Assembly (NCBI RefSeq): GCF_000682755.1
Contig: NZ_AWFF01000043.1
Coordinates: 1 to 64,000, forward strand
Length of the DNA: 64,000 nt
Source: Hyphomonas beringensis
GTDB taxonomy: Bacteria > Pseudomonadota > Alphaproteobacteria > Caulobacterales > Hyphomonadaceae
Direction: 5' to 3'
This document shows positions 27,544-36,113 of this stretch, piece by piece. The first letter of the stretch is position 1. Each line of letters starts with the position of its first letter. The position numbers were made by a program, and so were the translations under genes. The notes below the pieces were generated by a model. It searched no databases, was not told where the DNA came from, and saw only the letters and a list, made by a program, of their open reading frames with translations.

Positions 27544-28326
27544 ATGTCAGAAGAAATCGTACTCGTTGAACGGGATGGCCCGGTGGCCCTGGTCACGCTG
27601 AACCGCCCCGATGCGCTGAACGCCCTGAGCCGCGCCCTGCGCGCCGAGATCGTCCGCGTGTTCACAGAGCTGAAGGATGATGAAGATGTGCGCGCGGTCG
27701 TGCTGACCGGCTCTGGCCGCGCCTTCACGGCGGGGATCGACCTGAAAGAAGCGGGCCAGACCGGCTTCGCCCTCGGCGCAGATGAGGATTCCAAATCCAT
27801 CGATATTGCCCGCGCCCTGAAAGAGTATCCGTGGCCGATCATTGGCGCGATCAATGGCTTTGCCATTACGGGCGGGTTTGAGCTGGCCCTGATGTGCGAT
27901 GTTTTGCTGGCCTCTGAACATGCAAAGTTTGCCGACACCCATGCCCGGGTTGGCATCGTGCCAGGCTGGGGTCTGTCGCAGAAACTGTCCCGCCTGATCG
28001 GCATCAGCCGCGCCAAGGAATTGTCGTTCAGCGGCAACTTCCTGGACGCCCACACGGCAGAGCGCTGGGGCCTGGTGAACCGCGTCTATCCGTCTGACGA
28101 ACTGATCCCGCACGCCATGAAACTGGCGCAGGATATGTGCAGTACACAGCCGGATCTTCTGAAGCAGTACAAGGCCCTGATTGATGATGGTTTTGGCATG
28201 CCCTTCGCTGAAGCCATGAAGGAAGAGCTGCGCCGCTCCATTGCGCATTCAGAGTCCGTCACCGCCGATGCGGTTGAAGAGGCCCGCAAGCAAGTGACCG
28301 AACGCGGCCGCGGCCAGCAAGACTAA
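27544..28326 (+). CDS. Enoyl-CoA hydratase/isomerase family protein
   Basis: The 260-aa crotonase-fold protein has AFTAGIDLKEAG and GFAITGGFELALMCD, giving the oxyanion hole and one catalytic Glu. Where classical hydratases have the second Glu (PEILIG), this has ADTHARVGIVPGWGLS, so a His or Ala sits at that site. Many crotonase relatives share this ADTHARVG variant, and their reaction is less certain. It has a strong AGGAGG ribosome binding site and is followed 15 bp later by a thiolase gene, so the pair probably acts in beta-oxidation or a related acyl-CoA pathway. Confidence 0.85.
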   Translation: MSEEIVLVERDGPVALVTLNRPDALNALSRALRAEIVRVFTELKDDEDVRAVVLTGSGRAFTAGIDLKEAGQTGFALGADEDSKSIDIARALKEYPWPIIGAINGFAITGGFELALMCDVLLASEHAKFADTHARVGIVPGWGLSQKLSRLIGISRAKELSFSGNFLDAHTAERWGLVNRVYPSDELIPHAMKLAQDMCSTQPDLLKQYKALIDDGFGMPFAEAMKEELRRSIAHSESVTADAVEEARKQVTERGRGQQD

Positions 28327-28341
28327 AAGGGGATACGTGCG

Positions 28342-29553
28342 ATGAGAGACGTTGTAATCTGTGAGCCGGTCCGCACAGCGGTCGGCGGTTTTGGCGGCAG
28401 CTTCAAGACAGTCCACGCCCACGAACTGGCAGCCCATATCGTCAGCGAGCTGATGGCGAGAACGAAACTGCCGGCCGAATTGGTGGAAGACTGTATCTTT
28501 GCGCAATGCTATCCGACGATGGAGGCCCCGGCCTTCGGGCGCATGATCGCGCTGGATGCCGGACTGACGACATCAACGGGCGGCTACCAGATTGACAGGC
28601 GCTGCGGCTCCGGTCTGCAGGCGGTCATCAACGCCATCATGCAGGTTGCGACCGGCGCCAATGATGTTGTCATTGCTGGCGGGGCAGAGAGCATGTCCAA
28701 TGCGCCTTTCTTCTCCATTGATATGCGGTGGGGCCTGAAGGGCGATGGTCTGATGCTGCATGATGGCCTGTCACGCGGACGCTATACCGCTGGCGGCAAG
28801 CACCATCCCGTGCCCGGCGGCATGATCGAGACGGCTGAAAACCTGCGCAAGGAATATCAGATCCCCCGGGAGGCGCAGGACGAATTCGCCTATCACTCCC
28901 ATATGAAAGCCGCCGCGGCCCAGAAGGCCGGCAAGTTTGCTGAGGAGATCATCCCTTACACGGTAAAGGGCCGCAAGGCTGACACAGTGGTGGATGCTGA
29001 CGAGCATATCCGCCCGGATTCTTCTCTTGAAAAACTTTCCACGCTGCGTGCCATTCGGGGCAGGGTGGACGATCAGGCGACCGTCACGGCGGGCAATGCG
29101 TCTGGCCAGAATGATGGCGCGGCCGCCTGCATCGTCTGTACGCGCGAAGTGGCCGACAAGTATGGCCTGAAGCCGCTGGGCCGGCTCGTCTCCTGGTCTG
29201 TGGCCGGTGTGGGGCCTGAAGTCATGGGCATCGGCCCGGTTCCATCTTCCCAGAAGGCGCTGAAAACGGCGGGCCTGGAAATGAAGGACATTGACCTGAT
29301 CGAACTGAACGAGGCTTTCGCCGCGCAGGTGCTCGCCTGCACCACGGCGCTGGAGATGACCGACAGCGATATGGAGCGGCTGAACGTCAATGGCTCCGGC
29401 ATCTCGCTGGGCCATCCGGTTGGCTGTACAGGCGTGCGTATCCTGACGACCCTGCTGCGTGAGATGGAGCGCCGCGAGGCACGCTATGGCCTTGAGACGA
29501 TGTGCATCGGCGGCGGGCAGGGGCTCGCGGCGGTGTTTGAGCGGGTCAGCTAG
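28342..29553 (+). CDS. Thiolase (acetyl-CoA acyltransferase)
   Basis: The 403-aa product is a thiolase: nucleophile Cys88 in DRRCGSGLQAV, NEAFAAQ with its catalytic Asn, GHPVGCTG with the catalytic His, and the C-terminal CIGGGQGLA with the second Cys. It cleaves 3-ketoacyl-CoA or condenses acetyl-CoA. Direction and chain length cannot be read from sequence. It is co-directional with and 15 bp after the enoyl-CoA hydratase gene. Its TAG stop overlaps the stop of the converging membrane-protein gene through CTAG. Confidence 0.92.
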   Translation: MRDVVICEPVRTAVGGFGGSFKTVHAHELAAHIVSELMARTKLPAELVEDCIFAQCYPTMEAPAFGRMIALDAGLTTSTGGYQIDRRCGSGLQAVINAIMQVATGANDVVIAGGAESMSNAPFFSIDMRWGLKGDGLMLHDGLSRGRYTAGGKHHPVPGGMIETAENLRKEYQIPREAQDEFAYHSHMKAAAAQKAGKFAEEIIPYTVKGRKADTVVDADEHIRPDSSLEKLSTLRAIRGRVDDQATVTAGNASGQNDGAAACIVCTREVADKYGLKPLGRLVSWSVAGVGPEVMGIGPVPSSQKALKTAGLEMKDIDLIELNEAFAAQVLACTTALEMTDSDMERLNVNGSGISLGHPVGCTGVRILTTLLREMERREARYGLETMCIGGGQGLAAVFERVS

Positions 29554-29996
29554 AAGGTGTCTTCCACGGGTGGCTTGGTATTCAGCGCGATAATCATCGC
29601 GACAATGAAGAAGATCCACCCGAGGAAGGCCAGCAGGGATGCCCCGGAATAATAGACACTCATGATCTGGCCCCCATCGGGCATGGACATTGAGTCATAT
29701 ATCAGCTTCTGGCGGATCAAATTGGCCATGACGGCGGACACCTGGCTGAGCGACATGACGACCAGATGCAGGATGCCAAATACCAGCAGAGGCGTTGAGG
29801 GCCGTATTTTGAGGGTCAGCATATAGGCGAGGCCTATTCCCACGCACATCGTAAGGGTCAACACGGCGACCGGCATGTTCATGGCTAGCATGCTGGGGAT
29901 GGTTTCCTGTGGAACACCCACGCCGGAAACGCCTATCGCGGCCACAAAGACCAGTGCCCCGAGGACAAACCAGATCGCGGGAAGTGCAATTTTCAT
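29550..29996 (-). CDS. Small membrane protein, unknown
   Basis: The 148-aa product has about four hydrophobic segments (residues 5-27, 36-60, 68-90 and 115-138). No family was recognised. The ATG at 29996 follows AGAGGGA by about eight bases. The open frame extends further upstream to 30131 but would run into the tRNA-Leu gene, so the longer form is rejected. It converges on the thiolase gene with a shared CTAG at the two stops. Confidence 0.65.
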   Translation of the reverse strand: MKIALPAIWFVLGALVFVAAIGVSGVGVPQETIPSMLAMNMPVAVLTLTMCVGIGLAYMLTLKIRPSTPLLVFGILHLVVMSLSQVSAVMANLIRQKLIYDSMSMPDGGQIMSVYYSGASLLAFLGWIFFIVAMIIALNTKPPVEDTF

Positions 29997-30078
29997 CTCG
30001 AATATCCCTCTGCCTGCAAGTTTGTTCGATGACACATAGCATCCCCGGGCAAAACCCGTTATGTCCATTTTTTGCTGC

Positions 30079-30165
30079 GCGGGCGTGGCGAAATTGGTAA
30101 ACGCAACGGACTTAAAATCCGTCGGCCGCAAGGCCTTGCCGGTTCAATCCCGGCCGCCCGCACCA
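30079..30165 (+). tRNA. tRNA-Leu (anticodon UAA)
   Basis: The acceptor stem GCGGGCG (30079-30085) pairs with CGCCCGC (30155-30161), followed by A and an encoded CCA. The anticodon stem ACGGA/TCCGT encloses the loop CTTAAAA, giving anticodon TAA. A long variable arm (GGCCGCAAGGCC) and the T arm GCCGG TTCAATC CCGGC fit a class II leucine tRNA. Confidence 0.95.
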
Positions 30166-30317
30166 CCTCCCTGACTGTGCCAAAACCGCGCCTCATGGCG
30201 GGGCGGAGACAGGCTCGCCGCTCAAAACATATGCCCATTCCCCTGCATTCAATGCAGATTCGCGCTGTCTGGTGAGTGGTATGCTGCTTGCACTTCTCTC
30301 CTCAGAGGAGAAGTTTC

Positions 30318-30476
30318 ATGTACCCAGCCATTCTGTCCTGCCGGGCCCCGGCCTATAAGGTTATCCGTCTTAACGGTGAGCTGTTGATCGGCCGCCAGAT
30401 GCCGGTTTCATGCGTCCCGCGCATAAGCGCTATCCAGATTGGCGGGGAACAAAAGGGCAAGGTCGAACATAGATAG
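30318..30476 (+). CDS. Possible small protein (52 aa), perhaps a truncated PilZ-like domain
   Basis: The interval 30166-30511 has no clear gene except this frame. An AGGAGAAG (30306-30313) sits directly before the ATG at 30318, itself part of a small hairpin (CTTCTCTCCTC with GAGGAGAAG). The product contains YKVIRLNGELLIG followed by PVSCVPRIS, which loosely recalls the first strands of a PilZ (cyclic-di-GMP binding) domain cut short. That resemblance is weak, and a degenerate remnant or a chance frame are both possible. Confidence 0.3.
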   Translation: MYPAILSCRAPAYKVIRLNGELLIGRQMPVSCVPRISAIQIGGEQKGKVEHR

Positions 30477-30511
30477 GGCACGATAAGAGATAATGCAGAA
30501 GGATTGTTCTC

Positions 30512-31048
30512 ATGTTTCGTGCGCTTGTTGCATCAACTGCTTTGGCCTTGATGGCTCTGCCGGCAGCTGCCGGTCCAGAAGCTGAAGCCGTCATCGAGGG
30601 AGCCGCCAGCCAGATTGGCGATCCTGTAAAAAGCCGCGAGGCTATCCGTCAATCTGTCGATATTGACACGGTTGCGAATTTCACGCTGGGCAAGCATGCC
30701 CGCCGCGTTTCTGAAGAAGAGCGCGCCCGCTTTTCCGAGGCGTTCGAGAACTATCTGCTGGATAGTCTTGAAGAGCATGGCGAGCAATTCCGTGAGGCCA
30801 AAGTCACCATTCTGGGCTCGAAAGATCGCGGCGATGATGACTCCATCGTTGAAACCCGTGTTGACCGTCCCGGTGAAGACCCGGAAACCATACGCTGGAG
30901 AGTGATCAAGAAAGATAGCGACTGGCGCGTGGTGGATGTTGAGATTGCCGGCCTTTGGCTAGCCATTGAACAGCGCGCCCAGATTGCGGCCATCATGGAC
31001 CGTCCGCGGGCGACCATTGATGACGCCATCAAGGCCCTGAAATCCTGA
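30512..31048 (+). CDS. MlaC/Ttg2D-like periplasmic phospholipid-transport protein
   Basis: The 178-aa product has a Sec signal peptide (LALMALPAAAG) and then the pattern of the MlaC/toluene-tolerance family: an N-terminal helix, DIDTVANFTLGKHARRVSEEERARFSEAFENYLLDSL, and the strands TRVDRPGEDPETIRWRVIKKDSDWRVVDVEIAGLWLA. MlaC carries phospholipids between the outer and inner membranes. The other mla genes are not adjacent, so this is a lone copy. An AAGGA ribosome binding site precedes the ATG at 30512. A strong terminator follows. Confidence 0.85.
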   Translation: MFRALVASTALALMALPAAAGPEAEAVIEGAASQIGDPVKSREAIRQSVDIDTVANFTLGKHARRVSEEERARFSEAFENYLLDSLEEHGEQFREAKVTILGSKDRGDDDSIVETRVDRPGEDPETIRWRVIKKDSDWRVVDVEIAGLWLAIEQRAQIAAIMDRPRATIDDAIKALKS

Positions 31049-31075
31049 TCCGCTTCAGGGGCGCCTGAAGGGCTA

Positions 31076-31111
31076 GAAAGGGCGGGTGGCATGATAGCCG
31101 CCCGCCCTTTC
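31076..31111. terminator. Strong hairpin between convergent genes
   Basis: GAAAGGGCGGG (31076-31086) pairs with CCCGCCCTTTC (31101-31111). The pairing extends inward through TGGC/GCCG to give about 15 bp with a six-base loop. A T-rich CGATTCTTTATT follows on the plus strand. It probably terminates the mlaC-like gene, and its position between two convergent stops may serve the M16 protease gene too. Confidence 0.75.
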
Positions 31112-31117
31112 GATTCT

Positions 31118-34018
31118 TTATTCGGCGATTTTGCCGCCATGTATATCCAGCTCGGTGAGCGTTCCGCCCGCAAACGCCTTTACGGCGTCGAACTGGGTCG
31201 CCTTGTCGCCGACAATGACATACATCATGTCCGGTTCATTGAGGTATTCAGCAGCGAGTGATTTGAAACCGTCTGCATCCATGGACAGCAATTCCTGTTG
31301 CTCTGTTTCCAGATAATCATCCCCAAAGCCATATTTGCTGATCATGCGCAGCATGCCGAGCTTGGCATCGAGGCTTTCATAGGCGCGGGTATTGTCTTTA
31401 AGCACCTTGTTTTGCGTCAGCTCGACAGCGGCCTGATCAAAGTTCGGGCCATAGTCCCTGATCATTTCACGGATGATTTCAAGAGATGGCTGCGTCGCAT
31501 TTGCCCTAACGCTGGTATAGGCACGCCAGGGCTGTTTCACATGCCCGTCAGAGATATAGGAATAAGCACCATAGGTGTAACCCTTCTCAATACGGAGCGT
31601 TTGGGCAAGGTCGCCGCTGATGCCTCCGCCAAGCTTTTCGTTGAGGAAACTGACACGCGGCGCATCGTCTTCGTCTGAGGCAACGGTCAGCTTGCCAGTG
31701 AAGATAACGCTTTGCTTGCTGTCAGGCACATCAATGAAGAACACCTTGCCGGCATTGTCCTGCGCGGGGATGGCGTAGTCCGGCAGATCGACATCCGGCG
31801 TATGCACGATGTCAGCAAGATCCGCGAATGCCGCTTCAGCGCGGGCAGGGGACACGTCCCCCACAACATGCACAGTCGCGTGACTGCTTAGCAGCGTGGA
31901 ATAGGCGGCCTGCAAGTCTTCCAGGGTGATGCCTTCCACCGTTTCCAGTGTGCCGCTTCTGGAGGTGCCGAGCGGATGCTCATCGCCGTATATCAGACGA
32001 TTGAAGGCCAGGGACGCAATGGCGGTAGGGTTCGCATCCCGGCCGCGGAGTTCTGTCAGTGTCGCGGTTTTTACCCGGTCGAAATCCTCAGGCTTGAAGC
32101 GCGGTGCGGAGAGGATTTCCTCGACAAGATCGACCGTGTCTTCAAAGTTACGGGCGAGGGAGGTTGCGCTGATCGTGATTTCATCCGTGTCCGCGCTGAT
32201 TGTCAGGCCAGAGCCGATCAGGCCGATCGCCTGTTCCATCTCCGCCGGGGTGCGCGTGGCTGTGCCCTCGCTCATCAATTCGGCCAGCAGATTGGCTGTG
32301 CCTTTCTTGTCCGCCGGATCCAGCCAGGCACCGCCATCGAAACTTATCTCGAAAGTGACCAGCGGGATCTCGCTGCTTTCAATGCCCAGCAGGTCTATAT
32401 CTTTCGGCAGGCTGGCATGCCAGATGTCCGGCATCTCGAACAGAGGCAGATCCCCAAAGGGCGGCTCTGACCGGTCATGCGTGGAGGTGGTGCGCTCATA
32501 TTCGGCTTCTGCGCCCTGGCTGACCTCTTCTGCGGCCACATCATTGCGCACTTCCTCGATCCAGACGGTCGCCAGCTCTGCGTCTTCCAGAGCGAGGTCA
32601 GCTTCGCCTTCCGGCACGAAGCTGGTGATCACCGCAGGCTTGTCCTTGATATAGGTTTCGTAGGCCGTCATCACGTCTTCTGCCGTGACGTTTCGCAGCA
32701 AGTCGGCAGACTTGATGGAATATGCCGGGTCCCCCGCGAACTCATTGTCCTGCGACATCTGGATTGCCTTGCCCATTACGGTGGACAGGTTCGAGTACAG
32801 AATGGTTTCCTGTTCGGCCTTGATGCGGGCAAGGTCTGTCTTGTTGACGCCGTTTGCCTCGAATTCGGAAAGGCCCTTTTCGATGGCCGCATAGACATCA
32901 TCCAGGTCCGTGCCAGCATTGGCCCGGACGCTCAGGACGAATTCGCCCGCCAGTTCCATGCTGTTATTGTAGCCCCTGACATTTGGTGCGAGTTTTTCTT
33001 CATCGACAATCGTCCGATAGATGGGGGCGTTCTTGCTGCCCGCCAGAAGGCTTGCCAGAACGTTCAGCGCCTGCTCATCCTTGCTGTAGGCCTCAACAGT
33101 AGGGAATGTGATCCGCAGTTCCGGAAGTGTCGCGAAATTGTCCTCGAAATAGAGAGACTTTGTTTCCTCCAGCGTCACCGGCATCGGGGGCAGGGCCTCG
33201 ACATCACCACCAGAGCGGATCTCGCCGAACCAGCGATCCACCTTCTCTTTGGTCTCTTCAATGTCGATGTCACCGGAGATGACCAGCGTTGCGTTCGACG
33301 CGCCATAATAGTCATCATAGAAACCGCGCACATCCTCCAACGTGGCGGCCTGCAGATCCGGCAGCGCGCCAATCACGGTCCAGCTATAGGGGTGGCCTTC
33401 CGGGTACAGCGCTTTGCGGATCACTTCCTGCGTATAGCCATAGGGCGCATTGTCGACGCGTTCGCGCTTCTCGTTCTTGACGACCTGCTTCTCGCGTTCA
33501 AGCGCTTCCTGGGTGACCGTATTGATCATGTAGCCAAGGCGGTCGGAGTCGATCCAGAGGATCTTGTCGAAGGCATCCTTGGGCACGACTTCGTAATAGA
33601 TCGTTCCGTCGCTCCAGGTGCCGCCATTGCGCTGGCCGCCCCATTCCGGAATGGCCTTGCGGTTCCAGCCACGTGGCACGTTTTCGGAATCATTGAAGGA
33701 CATATGCTCAAAGAAGTGCGCAAAACCTGTACGGCCCGGCTTCTCGCGATTGGAGCCGACATGCACCACAGTCGAGAAAGCAACGATAGGGTCGGATCGG
33801 TCGACGTTCAGGATAACTTCCAGCCCGTTGTCCAGCGTGAACTTCTCATAGTCCAGCTGGAAGTCCCCAGTCTCTGTTTTCTCGGTTTCATCAGGCGCGA
33901 TTTCCGGGGTATCGCGTTCCACAGTGACCGTCTCTGTGAGTTCGGTTTCCGGTGTGGCGCAGGCCGCCAGCAGGCCTGCAGCTGCGCCGGCCATCAACAT
34001 GTATTTGAACGGTTTCAT
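31118..34018 (-). CDS. M16 family zinc metallopeptidase, lipoprotein
   Basis: The 966-aa product begins with a signal and lipobox (LLAAC, Cys20). It has two M16 halves. The N-terminal half carries the inverted zinc motif HFFEH (His101, Glu104, His105) with the distal glutamates in LEREKQVVKNEKRERVDN. The C-terminal half, starting near residue 510, lacks the motif and should be the inactive clamshell partner. It likely degrades peptides in the periplasm and resembles pitrilysin/PqqL-like enzymes. The ATG at 34018 is clear. The gene is flanked by terminator hairpins at both ends, which implies a single-gene transcript. Confidence 0.9.
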   Translation of the reverse strand: MKPFKYMLMAGAAAGLLAACATPETELTETVTVERDTPEIAPDETEKTETGDFQLDYEKFTLDNGLEVILNVDRSDPIVAFSTVVHVGSNREKPGRTGFAHFFEHMSFNDSENVPRGWNRKAIPEWGGQRNGGTWSDGTIYYEVVPKDAFDKILWIDSDRLGYMINTVTQEALEREKQVVKNEKRERVDNAPYGYTQEVIRKALYPEGHPYSWTVIGALPDLQAATLEDVRGFYDDYYGASNATLVISGDIDIEETKEKVDRWFGEIRSGGDVEALPPMPVTLEETKSLYFEDNFATLPELRITFPTVEAYSKDEQALNVLASLLAGSKNAPIYRTIVDEEKLAPNVRGYNNSMELAGEFVLSVRANAGTDLDDVYAAIEKGLSEFEANGVNKTDLARIKAEQETILYSNLSTVMGKAIQMSQDNEFAGDPAYSIKSADLLRNVTAEDVMTAYETYIKDKPAVITSFVPEGEADLALEDAELATVWIEEVRNDVAAEEVSQGAEAEYERTTSTHDRSEPPFGDLPLFEMPDIWHASLPKDIDLLGIESSEIPLVTFEISFDGGAWLDPADKKGTANLLAELMSEGTATRTPAEMEQAIGLIGSGLTISADTDEITISATSLARNFEDTVDLVEEILSAPRFKPEDFDRVKTATLTELRGRDANPTAIASLAFNRLIYGDEHPLGTSRSGTLETVEGITLEDLQAAYSTLLSSHATVHVVGDVSPARAEAAFADLADIVHTPDVDLPDYAIPAQDNAGKVFFIDVPDSKQSVIFTGKLTVASDEDDAPRVSFLNEKLGGGISGDLAQTLRIEKGYTYGAYSYISDGHVKQPWRAYTSVRANATQPSLEIIREMIRDYGPNFDQAAVELTQNKVLKDNTRAYESLDAKLGMLRMISKYGFGDDYLETEQQELLSMDADGFKSLAAEYLNEPDMMYVIVGDKATQFDAVKAFAGGTLTELDIHGGKIAE

Positions 34019-34094
34019 CCTATCCCTTCCCTATGTGGGGCGCCCCCGCACCTCACCACTGGTTTCATGGGAAACAGATGACACGAATTTCAAT

Positions 34095-34127
34095 CCCCCG
34101 TCACCCCTTGGGGCAACAGGCCGGGGG
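34095..34127 (-). terminator. Terminator-like nested hairpin after the antiporter gene
   Basis: CCCCCG (34095-34100) pairs with CGGGGG (34122-34127), and a CCCCTTGGGG palindrome sits inside. Read on the minus strand, the hairpin directly follows the antiporter stop and is followed by ATTGAAATT, a modest T-containing tail. Confidence 0.45.
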
Positions 34128-35954
34128 TCAGGCTGCTTCCTCGACCGTGTCTTCGAGGTCTTCATCGTCATCTTCATCCGCGCGGCTGTGCCGGTCTGTG
34201 CCGTCACCGATGGTGAAGAGGTCAGCTTCGCGGCTCAGCCAGTCTTTCAGGCCTTCATCCGGCACGCCCAGGATACGCAGCATGTCAGCCACCATCTCGA
34301 TGCCTTTGGGCTCCCCACCCAGCAGGTGCGCGCGGACATTCAGCTCCAGATAGCGGTCCAGATCATGATGATTATCGACGGCCACAAAGCGGATCAGGTC
34401 CGGATACTGGCGGCGGATTGTGGGGGTCACTTCCGCAGAGATCTCATAGCGCGCCTGGCCCAGCACAAGCGCCCGGGCATTGTTGCCTCCGATCGCCTCG
34501 ATCAGTTTCATGTTCGTGGCATCGCCAAAGGAGACATTGTAGCCGTCTGCCACGGCAGCGAGGAAACGGTCCGGCTCATTGTCGATGGCGATATAGGGAA
34601 TGTCGAAATCGATCAGGGCATCAATGGCCAGGCGTCCGGCAGACGTCATGCTGATCACTATGACCGGGCGGCCAACAGTGGGATTGGTTGCGCTTTCCAT
34701 CGTTACCTGCTTGCGCCGGGCAAGTTCACGCGACAGCTTGCCGCCAAGAATGGCCCAGCTGGGCGCGAGCGCCAGGGACAGCGCGACCGCAGCGATCAGG
34801 CTGCCCATCAGGGCAGGGGGCATGCCCGCCATGATCGAGGACAGCGACAGAATAACCAACGTGAATTCAGAGCCCTGAGCCAGCAGTGTGCTGAGTTGCA
34901 CCGCGCCAGGTACGGTCCATTTGTTGGCGCGGGCCGCGAGATAGCCAAGCCCGGTTTTGACGACGAGGATCGCCAGAGCGCCAAGGATGACCAGCGGCAA
35001 GTTACGGATCAGACTAGGCAAGTCGATCGCCAGCCCCACGCTGATGAAGAAGAAAGACAGCAGCAGCCCGCGGAATGGCCCCATCTCAGTCTGCACCTGA
35101 TGGCGAAAGCGTGTGCCTGAGACGGCAAGGCCGGCCAGGAATGCCCCCAGCGTCAGCGACAAGCCGATCACGGCGGTCGCGCATGCTGCGGCGAGAACCA
35201 ATAGCAGGGTAAATGCGGTGAAGGCCTCATCATTGCGGGTCGCGGCCAGCGTGCGGAAGACGGGATTCAGCAGGTAGCGCGAGAACATCATGGCAGCGCC
35301 AAAGGCGATCACGGCCTGAATCACTGCCAGTAACAGGGCCAGAACCAGCGGCACGGCGGCACCGCCCATAAGATGCTCCGAGACAAGGCCAGCCAGGCCT
35401 GTTGCGCCGGTTTCTTCCTCCCCCAGGGATGTGGCGAAGATCATCAGGAAGATCGCGACAATATCCTGAAAGATCAGGACATGTGTTGCCGTGCGGCCAA
35501 TGGGGCAGGAATTCTGCTCCCGCTCTGTCAGGATACGCGCGACGACAGCCGTTGAAGAGAGGCCAAGGCTCAGGCCCACAGCAATCGCGATGGGCCAGGA
35601 GATGCCCAGCATGTAAAGCGCCCCGGCGCTCAACAGGCCGGTCAGCGCCAGGTGCATGGGCGCAAGGCCCAGCAAATCGCCCCGGCTTTCCTTCAGTTCC
35701 CGCAGCGAGACGTGCATCCCGATATCGAACAATAGGAACACCACGCCCAGCTCTGCCAGCAAATGGGTGCCGCCGCTCTCCTGGATCAGGCCCAGCATGT
35801 GCGGGCCGATCAGAATGCCTGCCAGAAGGTAGCCGACAATGGGGCTGAGGCTCAGCGCGCGCGAAACCAGAGCCGCAGCCGCGCCAAAGCCCAGCAGGGT
35901 GATTGCCGGCACAAGGGCGTCGACGGCTTCTGCGGGACTGAGTTCAGCTGCCAT
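34128..35954 (-). CDS. CPA2 cation:proton antiporter (Kef type) with altered RCK domain
   Basis: The 608-aa product has about 12 membrane helices (residues 15-395) typical of KefB/KefC-like CPA2 exchangers: PIVGYLLAGILIGPH, GVVFLLFDIGMHVSLREL and SSTAVVARILTE. A C-terminal TrkA-N/RCK-like domain follows. There the dinucleotide-binding glycines (normally GxGxxG) are replaced by VIVISMTSAGR, while DNEPDR and the D in FGDATN remain. It is probably a K+/H+ exchanger with changed or lost nucleotide gating. An acidic tail (EDDDEDLEDTVEE) closes the protein. The ATG at 35954 fits the family. The longer frame is unsupported. Confidence 0.85.
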   Translation of the reverse strand: MAAELSPAEAVDALVPAITLLGFGAAAALVSRALSLSPIVGYLLAGILIGPHMLGLIQESGGTHLLAELGVVFLLFDIGMHVSLRELKESRGDLLGLAPMHLALTGLLSAGALYMLGISWPIAIAVGLSLGLSSTAVVARILTEREQNSCPIGRTATHVLIFQDIVAIFLMIFATSLGEEETGATGLAGLVSEHLMGGAAVPLVLALLLAVIQAVIAFGAAMMFSRYLLNPVFRTLAATRNDEAFTAFTLLLVLAAACATAVIGLSLTLGAFLAGLAVSGTRFRHQVQTEMGPFRGLLLSFFFISVGLAIDLPSLIRNLPLVILGALAILVVKTGLGYLAARANKWTVPGAVQLSTLLAQGSEFTLVILSLSSIMAGMPPALMGSLIAAVALSLALAPSWAILGGKLSRELARRKQVTMESATNPTVGRPVIVISMTSAGRLAIDALIDFDIPYIAIDNEPDRFLAAVADGYNVSFGDATNMKLIEAIGGNNARALVLGQARYEISAEVTPTIRRQYPDLIRFVAVDNHHDLDRYLELNVRAHLLGGEPKGIEMVADMLRILGVPDEGLKDWLSREADLFTIGDGTDRHSRADEDDDEDLEDTVEEAA

Positions 35955-36016
35955 ATGGGAAAGGGCTCCGGATTTGTATGATCCTGTATAAGGTAAGGGC
36001 TTATTGCGGAAAAACA

Positions 36017-36050
36017 AAGGCCGCTGGTTCCTGAGAGAACCAGCGGCCTT
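36017..36050 (-). terminator. Intrinsic terminator of the porin gene
   Basis: A 14-bp perfect stem, AAGGCCGCTGGTTC with GAACCAGCGGCCTT, encloses a six-base loop. On the minus strand it is followed by TTTGTTTTTCCGC. It lies 64 bp after the porin stop and before the divergent-facing antiporter start region. Confidence 0.85.
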
Positions 36051-36113
36051 CACCTGGCTGCACACGAAGGAGGGCAAATGTCCGTGTGCAGTTTGGGAAG
36101 ATGTCAGGCCTGA

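Noticed and set aside
30072-30275. Short open frame covering tRNA-Leu(UAA)
   Set aside because: The tRNA fold is complete with encoded CCA, so the frame is accidental.
32477-34081. A 534-codon open frame on the plus strand opposite the M16 protease gene
   Set aside because: It lacks any recognisable motif, while the minus strand gives a full M16 peptidase with its lipobox and zinc motif.
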